This document shows positions 1 to 6,255 of a stretch of DNA of 6,267 bases, piece after piece. Below the pieces are notes generated by a model. It had not been told where the DNA came from and did no database searches. It saw nothing but the letters and a program-made list of their open reading frames with translations. The translations under genes and the position numbers were made by a program. Origin of the DNA: an uncultured Neisseria sp. (lineage in GTDB: Bacteria; Pseudomonadota; Gammaproteobacteria; Burkholderiales; Neisseriaceae); NCBI GenBank assembly GCA_927911515.1, contig CAKMQH010000290.1, positions 1 through 6,267 on the forward strand, written 5' to 3'. The number at the start of each line of letters is the position of its first letter. Position 1 is the stretch's first letter.

Positions 1-140
1 AAAATCAGGACAAGGCGACGAAGCCGCAGACAGTACAGATAGTACGGAACCGATTCACTTGGTGCTTCAGCACCTTAGAGAATCGTTCTCTTTGAGCTAA
101 GGCGAGGCAACGCCGTACTGGTTAAAGTTAATCCACTATA
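1..140. mobile_element. Correia repeat enclosed element (CREE/NEMIS), truncated by window edge
   Basis: Read on the minus strand, this stretch starts with the Correia terminal sequence TATAGTGGATTAA (128-140). It continues through the characteristic internal segments CAGTACGGCGTTGCCTCGCC, an AGAGAA/TTCTCT palindrome (77-91), the GGTGC-TTCA-GCACC hairpin (61-74) and CGGCTTCGTCGCCTTGTCCT. The other terminal inverted repeat, roughly 15 bases, lies to the left of the window. The internal segment with the two small palindromes is present, so this is the long class (about 155 bp) rather than the internally deleted class. Correia elements are non-autonomous MITE-like repeats that insert at TA. In pathogenic Neisseria they are known to carry an IHF site in the long form, to supply promoters, and to be cut by RNase III when transcribed. 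Here the element lies beyond the 3' end of the leftward porin gene, so read-through could include it in the porin mRNA. The recognition rests on remembered consensus, not on an alignment. Confidence 0.92.
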
Positions 141-145
141 AACAC

Positions 146-191
146 AAAAGGTCGTCTGAAAACCCATATTCAGGTTTTCAGACGACCTTTT
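146..191 (-). terminator. Inverted DUS pair, intrinsic terminator of the porin gene
   Basis: A perfect 19-bp stem (146-164 with 173-191) encloses an 8-base loop. Each arm contains an exact AGGTCGTCTGAA (149-160 on plus, 177-188 on minus). The stem begins 17 bases beyond the porin stop codon. Its AAAA/TTTT outer ends give a U-run in either direction, so it could terminate transcription both ways. Inverted DUS pairs serving as terminators are a familiar Neisseria arrangement. This 12-mer is the mucosa-type dialect, not the ATGCCGTCTGAA of meningococci and gonococci. Confidence 0.88.
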
Positions 192-208
192 ACGCTTCAA
201 ATCCCGCG

Positions 209-1191
209 TTATTGCAGGCTGTGTTCCAGCGACACGCCTGCCGCCCAGCCGGTTTTGGGGTCTTTGCTTTCTTTGACTACGCCTGAGTTGAACGAGAGGG
301 TCGTGCGTTTGGAGAATTTGTATTCGGTGTTAAACGCGAGCTGTTTGTAGTTCTTACCGGTATCGGAGCGGCCGTAGGCGACGCCGAGTTTGGGGGTGAT
401 GTTGCCCATGGTGTAGCCGGCGGTAACTTGGAAATCGCGGGTGTTGGTATTGGTTTTGGTTTCGTCTTCCCAGTGGAATTTGTCGGCGACATTGCGGGCG
501 TACATCATGCCGGCGGCGAGGTAGAGGTTGTCTTTGTCGTAGCCGACTTTCATGGAATGAACCTGTCTGTCTTTGCTATCGTCAGGCGAACCGTTGCGGG
601 CGTATTCGAGGGCGTAGTGGGCGTTGAAGCCGTTGGTCGGGTGTTGTAGTGCAAACCTAATCCCGCCATCCAGTCGCCGTTGCGTTTCCTGTCTTTGTAT
701 TTGTTGGCACCGGGCGCGATTTGGACGCGGTAGTTGAAGCCGTTGTCGAAGGTTTTGGATTCGTAGTTCAGGGCGATTTCACGACCGCCGAAACGGGTCA
801 TGCGCCCCATGGTTTGGGTGTGGTTGTTGCCGTTGAATGCGTCTTGTTCGCCGGTCAGGTAGTGCATGGGGGTACTGAGCCAGCCGGCACGGACGGTACC
901 GAAATCGCCGCGCAGGCCGATATAGGAGTCATCCGTACTCCAGCCGTTGTAATCGAAAGCGACGAATGAATTGACGCCGTAGATGAGCTTGAGGTCTTTG
1001 TCGAGTTTTTCACTGCCCATAATCCAGATGCGGCTGTTGTTGTCGGATATATCGGTAGCGGATTGGCCTTTGCCGTTGCGTTCGTGCTCGATGGAGGTAA
1101 ATATCCGCCCGCCGATTTTGGCTTCGTTATCGGACGCCAAAGCAGGAACGGCAAGCGGGACGGCAACCGCAATCATCAGCAACTTCTTCAT
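209..1191 (-). pseudogene. Gram-negative trimeric-type porin, frameshifted
   Basis: With one base restored, the gene would encode a 327-residue outer-membrane beta-barrel porin of the neisserial/beta-proteobacterial porin family, of the usual length. It starts at ATG 1191-1189 behind GGAG (1198-1201, six-base gap). A signal peptide MKKLLMIAVAVPLAVPALA is followed by SDNEAKIGGRIF. The family segments SRIWIMGSEKLDKDLKLIYG and SYIGLRGDFGTVRAGWLSTP are clear. After Thr184 the frame is lost at the GGG of 639-641. Translation then runs 29 unrelated residues to a stop at 550-552. The correct continuation (NGFNAHYALEYARNG, then MKVGYDKDNLYLAAGMMYA) is in the next frame and runs to the TAA at 209-211. 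One extra base in that G-run would restore NTPTNGFN. The C-terminus is HSLQ, lacking the usual terminal Phe of the barrel-assembly signal. A plain PorA/PorB identity is not supported. Either a genuine pseudogene or a sequencing error fits. Confidence 0.85.
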
Positions 1192-1242
1192 TTTATTCTC
1201 CTTTTGTTTGATTTTTCTGAACTTTTGTTTCGACAGGGTTTT

Positions 1243-1271
1243 ATACTATTTTAGGATTGCAAAAAAATCAA
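1243..1271 (-). promoter_or_regulatory. Putative sigma-70 promoter of the porin gene
   Basis: On the minus strand a -35 box TTGATT (1266-1271) and a -10 box TAGTAT (1243-1248) are separated by exactly 17 bases, which is ideal spacing. The -10 box ends about 50 bases before the porin start codon. The spacer includes part of a T7 tract, whose length would set the promoter spacing if it varied. The alternative reading TTGCAA/TATAAA has too short a spacer. This is predicted from sequence only. Confidence 0.5.
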
Positions 1272-1359
1272 TATTTTTGTAATCGCTTGTAACTTTTATT
1301 TTCAAAAATGTTTTTTTATGGCGTTTTTTTGTGTTATCTTGCAAACCAATTCCAAGAAC

Positions 1360-1409
1360 AGGCGGATTATTTCAGATATTTTATAGAGAATAAATCTTTT
1401 TATCCGCCT
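1360..1409. repeat. Inverted repeat upstream of oppA
   Basis: AGGCGGAT (1360-1367) is mirrored by ATCCGCCT (1402-1409), with 34 AT-rich bases between. These are the only GC-rich blocks in the neighbourhood, which makes the match stand out. It could be a long-loop hairpin in the oppA leader, or a paired operator for a regulator of oppA or of both divergent genes. I recognise no specific regulator motif, and an 8-bp match with a long gap may be chance. Confidence 0.35.
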
Positions 1410-1507
1410 AAATTCAGAATATTTCCCTATTTTGTAGTCGTATGTAATTTTTTTTATTTCTGCAAGACTCAAACCTGAGGGGAGATAAGGAAAAGAGGAG
1501 AAACAAC

Positions 1508-3133
1508 GTGCTGCCGACCAAACTTTATTCCGTATCGGCTTTATCGCTTGCCGTGGTGCTTGCGCTGTCGGCGTGTCATCGCGAAGTCAAGCCCGCGCCC
1601 GAATTCAAACGCAGCGAATACAATAAAATCGTCATCAGCAACGCAGTCGAACCGAGTACGCTCGACCCGCAAAAAAGCTCGGATATGGCGGCGGGCGCGA
1701 TTATCCGTCAGATGATGGACGGCTTGGTCAGTACGGATGCCGAAGGCAAAACCATTCCCGCGTTGGCGTTGAAATGGGAGCCGTCGGACGAAGGGCGCGT
1801 TTGGACGTTCCACCTGCGCGATGCGAAATGGAGCAACGGCGACCCGATTACCGCCGAAGATTTCGTTTACAGCTTCCGCCGCCTCGCCGATCCCGAAGTC
1901 GCCGCGCCTAGCAGCAGCTATTTGGAAGATGCGAAAATACAGGGGGCGGCGGAAATCCTGCAAGGCAAGGCGAAGCCGGATACTTTGGGCGTCAAGGCTT
2001 TGGACGAGAAAACACTGCAATTCACGCTCACCGCGCCCGTGCCGTATTTCCCCCGACATGCTGATTCAGCATTCACCTATCCCGTCCACCGCGCCACGGT
2101 CGAAAAATTCGGTGAAAAATGGACGCAGCCGGGCAATTATGTCTCCAGCGGCGCATACATCCTCAAAGAATGGCACGTCAACAGCCACATCACCATGGAT
2201 AAAAACCCCGCTTATTACGACAGCAAAAAAGTATCCATCCCGCGGGCGGTGTTCCTCGCCAGCGGCAAAGAATACGACCGCTACCGCGCCGACGAAGTGG
2301 ACGTTACCTACGGCATCCCTTCCGACCAGATTAAGATTGCCGAGAAAGAATTTCCCGGTCAGGTTCGGCGCGCGACTTTGCTGTGTTCTTGGTTTTTAGA
2401 GCCGAACTTGGAATCCGCCGAATTTAAAAATCCCAAAGTCCGCCGCGCGCTCAACCTGCTGACCGACCGCGCCATCATTACCAAGGTTGCCGCACGCGGC
2501 GACAAGGAAGCGTTCCAGCTTACCCCGCCGAATATGCAGGGCGGCGGCGAGTCTGCGCCTGCGTGGAAGCCGCTGAAACGCGAAGCGCGTATTGCCGAAG
2601 CAGAAAAACTCTTGCGCGAAGCGGGTTATAGCGAAGAGAAACCGTTCGAGTTCCAAATCGTCTATACCACCAGCGAGGCCGCCAAAAAACAAATCACCGC
2701 GCTGCAATCCATTTGGAAGGCGACCGTGCCGTTCGTTCGCCCCACGTTGATGAACGAAGAATGGAAAACCTTCTTGGACAAGCGCATGCAGGGCAATTTC
2801 AGCATGGCGTTCGCGGGCTGGTGTTCCGACTACAACGACCCTGCGGGCATGCTCAATATTTTCAAATCCAACAATCCGAACAACGCCTTCCATTACAAGA
2901 ATCCCGAGTTTGACAAGCTGATGAACAGCACGCTCGAAGCGGGCATTTCCGCCGAAGAACGCGCTCGCCGCTACGTCAGCGCCGAGGCGATGCTGCAACG
3001 CGACGACGCCTTTATCCCGCTGTATCACCAAGTCAGCATCAATCTGGTGAAACCCGACATCCAAGGCTACTCCGACCGCGACCCGCTGAAAAACTACACC
3101 GTCAAGAATTGGTCGTTTGCACCTAAGAAGTGA
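1508..3133 (+). CDS. oppA: Oligopeptide ABC transporter substrate-binding lipoprotein OppA
   Basis: A 541-residue family-5 extracytoplasmic solute-binding protein that captures oligopeptides in the periplasm and delivers them to the OppBC permease. The GTG start is preceded by GAGGAG (1495-1500) at a seven-base gap, and no other start fits the signal peptide. Residues 1-23 form a lipoprotein signal ending in the lipobox LSAC, with Cys23 the lipidated residue. This differs from enterobacterial OppA, which is soluble. The family signature KWEPSDEGRVWTFHLRDAKW, then NGDPITAEDFVYSF, lies at residues 89-123. Cys293, Cys439 and Asp441 (GWCSDYNDP) become 271, 417 and 419 when counted from Cys23. As I recall, these match the enterobacterial OppA disulfide and the Asp that binds the peptide N-terminus. 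Residues 183-189 (RHADSAF) look out of frame: the overlapping frame reads DMLIQHS, which fits OppA better (see findings). The gene is followed by a DUS hairpin, then the aminopeptidase and oppB. Its partner downstream strongly supports the Opp assignment over other peptide or nickel binding proteins. Confidence 0.93.
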   Translation: MLPTKLYSVSALSLAVVLALSACHREVKPAPEFKRSEYNKIVISNAVEPSTLDPQKSSDMAAGAIIRQMMDGLVSTDAEGKTIPALALKWEPSDEGRVWTFHLRDAKWSNGDPITAEDFVYSFRRLADPEVAAPSSSYLEDAKIQGAAEILQGKAKPDTLGVKALDEKTLQFTLTAPVPYFPRHADSAFTYPVHRATVEKFGEKWTQPGNYVSSGAYILKEWHVNSHITMDKNPAYYDSKKVSIPRAVFLASGKEYDRYRADEVDVTYGIPSDQIKIAEKEFPGQVRRATLLCSWFLEPNLESAEFKNPKVRRALNLLTDRAIITKVAARGDKEAFQLTPPNMQGGGESAPAWKPLKREARIAEAEKLLREAGYSEEKPFEFQIVYTTSEAAKKQITALQSIWKATVPFVRPTLMNEEWKTFLDKRMQGNFSMAFAGWCSDYNDPAGMLNIFKSNNPNNAFHYKNPEFDKLMNSTLEAGISAEERARRYVSAEAMLQRDDAFIPLYHQVSINLVKPDIQGYSDRDPLKNYTVKNWSFAPKK

Positions 3134-3153
3134 TTTGATAACATAGACACGTT

Positions 3154-3199
3154 TTTCAGACGACCTCCCTGTACACTAAATTGAAGAGGTCGTCTGAAA
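3154..3199 (+). terminator. Inverted DUS pair after oppA
   Basis: A 14-bp stem (3154-3167 with 3186-3199) encloses an 18-base loop and carries exact DUS copies on minus (3155-3166) and plus (3187-3198). It lies 20 bases after the oppA stop and 29 bases before the aminopeptidase start. The right arm is followed by ACCGCG rather than a T-run, so rightward termination would probably be leaky. It could reduce rather than block expression of the downstream genes, or protect the 3' end of oppA mRNA. Confidence 0.7.
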
Positions 3200-3228
3200 C
3201 CGCGAAACCTTATTGGAGAATCCCGTTC

Positions 3229-5024
3229 ATGAATACCGTATCGAATTACCTGTCCGCATTGCGCGAAGCCATGAAGGCGCAAGGCTTGGACGCACTCGTC
3301 ATCCCCTCCGCCGACCCCCATCTTTCCGAATACCTGCCCGCACACTGGCAGGCGCGCCGCGAATTGTCAGGCTTTACCGGCTCGGTCGGCACTTTCGTCG
3401 TTACCGCCGATGAAGCGGGCGTGTGGGTGGACAGCCGCTATTGGGAACAAGCCGCCAAACAGCTTGCGGGCAGCGGCATCGAGCTGCAAAAAAGCGGGCA
3501 AGTTCCGCCATATAACGAATGGCTCGCGGCAAACCTGCCCGAAAACGCCGCCGTCGGCATACCTTCCGATATGGTGTCGCTCACCGGCAAACGCACTTTG
3601 GCGCAATCCCTGACCGCCAAAAACATCCGCATCGAACACCCCGACGACCTGCTTGACCGCGTATGGAGCAGCCGCCCAGCCATCCCCGCCGAAACCGTGT
3701 TCATCCACGACCCCGCCTACGTCTCCGAAACCGCCGCCGAGAGACTCGCCCGCGTGCGTGCCGTCATGGCGGAAAAAGGCGCGGATTACCACTTGGTTTC
3801 CTCGCTTGACGACATCGCTTGGCTGACCAACCTGCGCGGCAGCGACGTACCATTCAACCCTGTGTTCGTGTCCTTCCTGCTGATCGGCAAAGACAACGCC
3901 GTCCTGTTTACCGACCAAGGTCGTCTTAACGCCGAAGCCGCCGCCGCGCTGCAAACCGCCGGCATCACGGTCGAACCTTATGCCCAAGTTGCCGACAAAC
4001 TTGCGCAAATCGGCGGCGCGCTGCTCATCGAACCGAACAAAACCGCCGTCAGCACGCTCGTGCGCCTGCCCGAAAGCGTGCGCCTTATCGAGGGCATCAA
4101 CCCGTCCACCTTCTTCAAATCCGTCAAATCCGAAGCCGACATCGCCCACATCCGCGAAGCGATGGAACACGACGGCGCGGCGTTGTGCGGCTTCTTCGCC
4201 GAGTTTGAAGACATCATCGACAACGGCGGCAGCCTGACCGAAATCGACGTGGACACCATGCTCTACCGCCACCGCAGCGCACGCCCGAGCTTCATCTCAT
4301 TGAGTTTCGACACCATCGCAGGCTTCAACGCCAACGCCGCCCTGCCGCATTACAGCGCGACACCTGAAAGCCACAGCACCATCAGCGGCAACGGTCTACT
4401 GCTCATCGACTCCGGCGCGCAATACAAAGGCGGCACGACCGACATCACCCGCGTCGTCCCCGTCGGCACACCGACCGCCGAACAAAAACGCGACAACACC
4501 CTCGTTCTCAAAGCCCATATCGCGCTTGCCGAAGCCGTGTTCCCCGAAAACATCCTCTCGCCGATGATAGACGCCATCTGCCGCAAACCCTTGTGGCAGG
4601 CGCAATGCGACTACGGTCACGGCACCGGACACGGTGTAGGCTATTTCCTCAACGTCCACGAAGGCCCGCAAGTCATCGCCTGCGCCGCCGTTCCCGGCCC
4701 GCAGCACGCCATGAAAAAGGCATGGTGACCTCCATCGAACCCGGACTCTACCGTCCCGGCAAATGGGGCATCCGCATTGAAAACCTTGCCGCCAACCAAG
4801 CCGTCGCCAACCCGCAGGAAACCGAGTTCGGCAGCTTCTTGTACTTCGAAACCCTGACCCTCTGCCCCATCGACACCCGCCTGATGGATACCGCCATGAT
4901 GACCGACGGCGAAATCGACTGGGTCAACCGCTACCACGCCGAAGTCCGCCGCCGCCTCGAACCGCTGACCGAAGGCGCGGCAAAAGCATGGCTGATCAAA
5001 CGCACCGAACCGCTGGCGCGTTAA
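3229..5024 (+). pseudogene. Aminopeptidase P (Xaa-Pro aminopeptidase, M24B, three-domain type), frameshifted
   Basis: The restored product has 598 residues, the usual size of the three-domain aminopeptidase P family (human XPNPEP1-like, longer than E. coli PepP). These cytoplasmic dimetal enzymes remove an N-terminal residue that precedes proline. ATG 3229 is chosen because GGAG (3215-3218) precedes it and MNTVSNYLSALREAM matches the family N-terminus. The upstream in-frame TTG (3181) lies inside a DUS hairpin. Two creatinase-like N-terminal domains occupy about 1-310, then the pita-bread catalytic domain. Metal ligands are Asp394 (LIDSG), Asp405 (TTDIT), His468 (HGTGHGVGY), Glu504 (SIEPGLY) and Glu518 (IRIENL). 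His374, His464 and His477 match the conserved active-site histidines. Spacings agree with the human enzyme. The A5 run at 4714-4718 is one A short: as given, the protein ends after 499 residues at 4726-4728 and loses both Glu ligands, so it would be inactive. Adding one A restores MKKGMVTSIEPGLY. It lies between oppA and oppB, which suggests processing of imported peptides. Confidence 0.88.
3918..3929 (+). repeat. Degenerate DUS inside the aminopeptidase gene
   Basis: AGGTCGTCTTAA matches the local DUS at 11 of 12 positions, with T for G at position 10. It is in frame and encodes part of DQGRLNAE. One mismatch in the conserved CTGAA part would probably weaken uptake function. It may be a decaying copy or chance. 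Confidence 0.4.
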
Positions 5025-5030
5025 CCGCAA

Positions 5031-5042
5031 AGGTCGTCTGAA
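5031..5042 (+). repeat. Single DNA uptake sequence (mucosa-type dialect)
   Basis: This is an exact AGGTCGTCTGAA, six bases after the aminopeptidase stop codon, with no inverted partner close by. It should act as a recognition site for the ComP pilin during natural transformation, and it is not a terminator by itself. Confidence 0.85.
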
Positions 5043-5090
5043 AAACGACTGTGGCGTGAGTTCTAACCACGAACCCGCGCTAACATCAAA

Positions 5091-5126
5091 AGGCGTCTGA
5101 ACCCAAAATCCCGTTTCAGACGACCA
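5091..5126 (+). terminator. Imperfect inverted DUS pair after the aminopeptidase gene
   Basis: The left arm AGGCGTCTGAA (5091-5101) lacks the T of the local DUS. The right arm is a minus-strand copy, TGGTCGTCTGAA (5115-5126), with one mismatch at the first base. They pair as GG and CGTCTGAA with a one-base bulge around a 13-base loop (5102-5114). The sequence beyond is A-rich, not T-rich, so strong rightward termination is doubtful. The missing base may be real decay or another indel artefact. Confidence 0.55.
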
Positions 5127-5193
5127 TACATAAAAACAAAAGCCCGCACACTCCAAAACCAAGGGCCTGACTACAAAGAAGAGAAACCATCCC

Positions 5194-5220
5194 AAGCGTC
5201 CGAACGCCCGTTCAGACCGC
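5194..5220. repeat. Compact hairpin, probable decayed DUS pair upstream of oppB
   Basis: GCGTCCGAAC (5196-5205) and GTTCAGACCGC (5210-5220) pair around a four-base GCCC loop, with one C/A mismatch and one bulge. Read on the minus strand, 5211-5222 is AGGCGGTCTGAA, one base away from the AGGCCGTCTGAA dialect of other Neisseria. It lies about 50 bases before the oppB start, in its probable leader. It may be a decayed DUS hairpin of a different dialect or simply a leader stem-loop. Confidence 0.4.
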
Positions 5221-5271
5221 CTTCCCGTATTCAGGCATATTCCGACCCACCAAGCCCCAAGCAGGTACGAT

Positions 5272-6192
5272 ATGCTGAAATTCATCATCCGCCGCATACT
5301 TTCCGCCATCCCCACCATGCTGGTACTGATTACCGTCTCATTCTTCCTGATGCGGCTCGCACCCGGCAGCCCCTTCACCGGCGACAAAAACGTACCGCCC
5401 GCCGTACTTGCCAACATCGAAGCCAAATACCACCTGAACGACCCGATGTACCTGCAATACTTCAACTATCTCAAACAACTCGCCCACGGCGACCTCGGTC
5501 CCTCGTTCAAATACAAAGACTACAACGTCAACGAATTGCTCGCCCAAGCCCTGCCCGTTTCCGTCGAGCTGGGCGTGTACGCCTTCATCATCTCCACCGT
5601 CTTGGGCGTACTCATGGGTACCATCGCCGCACTCAGGCGCAACACATGGGCGGACTACACCATCATGACAGCCGCCATGACCGGCATCGTCGTCCCCAGC
5701 TTCGTCAAAGCCCCCATCATGATTTTTATCTTCGCCATCACCCTCAAATGGCTGCCCGCCGGCGGCTGGAATGACGGCTCGTTGACCAGCCTCATCATGC
5801 CCGTCGCCGCCCTCTCCATCGGCTATGTCGCAGGTCTCGCCCGCATCACGCGCGGCGCGATGATAGAAGTGTTGAACAGCCCCTACATCCGCACCGCCCG
5901 CGCCAAAGGATTATCAATGAACAGCATTGTCCTGCGCCACGCACTGCGTCCCGCCATGCTGCCCATCCTCTCCTATCTCGTTCCCGCCTTCGTCGGCATC
6001 ATCACCGGCGCCATCGTTATCGAAAGCGTCTTCGGCTTGCCCGGCATCGGACAACTCTTCGTCAACGGCGCGCTCAACCGCGACTACGGCATGATCTTGG
6101 GGCTGACCATCCTCGTCGGCGTACTGACCATCGTCTTCAACGCCATACTCGACATCCTCTACGCCCTGATCGACCCCAAAATCCGCTATTAA
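5272..6192 (+). CDS. oppB: Oligopeptide ABC transporter permease OppB
   Basis: A 306-residue inner-membrane permease, exactly the length I recall for E. coli OppB and similar to it nearly end to end. Shared segments include MRLAPGSPFTG (27-37), AKYHLNDP (51-58), LAHGDLGPSFKYKDY (70-84) and LPGIGQLFVNGALNRDY (256-272), ending DPKIRY. It is expected to pair with OppC to form the channel, powered by OppD and OppF. Hydrophobic segments at about 9-29, 98-120, 132-158, 172-192, 228-251 and 275-300 give six membrane spans. The loop YIRTARAKGLSMNSIVLRHA (206-225) is the EAA-type motif that docks on the ATPase. ATG 5272 is preceded by a weak AGG (5263-5265) at a six-base gap, and MLKFIIRR matches the family start. 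No frame disturbance is visible. The gene is 247 bp from the aminopeptidase, so it may have its own promoter, though I see none that is convincing. Confidence 0.96.
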   Translation: MLKFIIRRILSAIPTMLVLITVSFFLMRLAPGSPFTGDKNVPPAVLANIEAKYHLNDPMYLQYFNYLKQLAHGDLGPSFKYKDYNVNELLAQALPVSVELGVYAFIISTVLGVLMGTIAALRRNTWADYTIMTAAMTGIVVPSFVKAPIMIFIFAITLKWLPAGGWNDGSLTSLIMPVAALSIGYVAGLARITRGAMIEVLNSPYIRTARAKGLSMNSIVLRHALRPAMLPILSYLVPAFVGIITGAIVIESVFGLPGIGQLFVNGALNRDYGMILGLTILVGVLTIVFNAILDILYALIDPKIRY

Positions 6193-6202
6193 AAGCAAAA
6201 AA

Positions 6203-6242
6203 AGGTCGTCTGAAAACCGGTTTTGCCGCTTTCAGACGACCC
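6203..6242 (+). terminator. Inverted DUS pair between oppB and the next gene
   Basis: A 12-bp stem (6204-6215 with 6230-6241) encloses a 14-base loop. The left arm is an exact DUS (6203-6214). The right arm, on minus, has G for A at the first base. It follows the oppB stop by about ten bases and ends about 24 bases before the next start codon. CCCCGAAC rather than a T-run follows it, so it is more likely a partial barrier or mRNA stabiliser within the operon than a complete terminator. Confidence 0.65.
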
Positions 6243-6255
6243 CCGAACAAAAAAC

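Larger units (their letters stand above)
1192..1507. other. AT-rich divergent intergenic region between porin and oppA
   Basis: This 316-bp spacer holds the control signals for both divergent genes and no credible coding sequence. It is much richer in A and T than the flanking genes, with T-runs at 1311-1317, 1324-1330 and 1448-1455 and an A-run at 1261-1267. The leftward porin promoter and the inverted repeat are listed separately. For oppA I see only weak sigma-70 candidates, such as TTGCAA at 1339-1344 without a well-spaced -10 box, so I do not call its promoter. The oppA ribosome-binding site GAGGAG is at 1495-1500. There is no DUS in this spacer. Confidence 0.7.

Noticed and set aside
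209..553. Separate small protein starting MKVGYDK
   Set aside because: It is the C-terminal third of the porin in the shifted frame. The ATG at 551-553 is internal to a conserved barrel segment and has no convincing ribosome-binding site.
1261..1267. A7 tract in the porin promoter region as a phase-variation switch
   Set aside because: Seven bases is short for slipped-strand switching, and A-runs of this size occur throughout this AT-rich spacer. It is worth noting only in the promoter entry.
3181..3228. Extended aminopeptidase start at TTG 3181
   Set aside because: It would translate through the DUS hairpin arm. The ATG at 3229 has a GGAG site and matches the family N-terminus.
3367..4272. 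301-codon minus-strand open frame inside the aminopeptidase gene
   Set aside because: It is a low-complexity Gly/Asp/Val-rich translation antisense to strongly conserved M24B sequence, so it is a shadow frame.
4593..5024. Independent 143-codon gene
   Set aside because: From about codon 42 on it is the frameshifted C-terminal part of the aminopeptidase. The earlier part is out-of-frame translation of the upstream portion.
4641..5465. Long open frame on the minus strand spanning the aminopeptidase end, the spacer and the oppB start
   Set aside because: It is antisense to two recognised genes and their spacer, resembles no known family and has no ribosome-binding site that I can support. GC-rich coding DNA leaves such frames open by chance.
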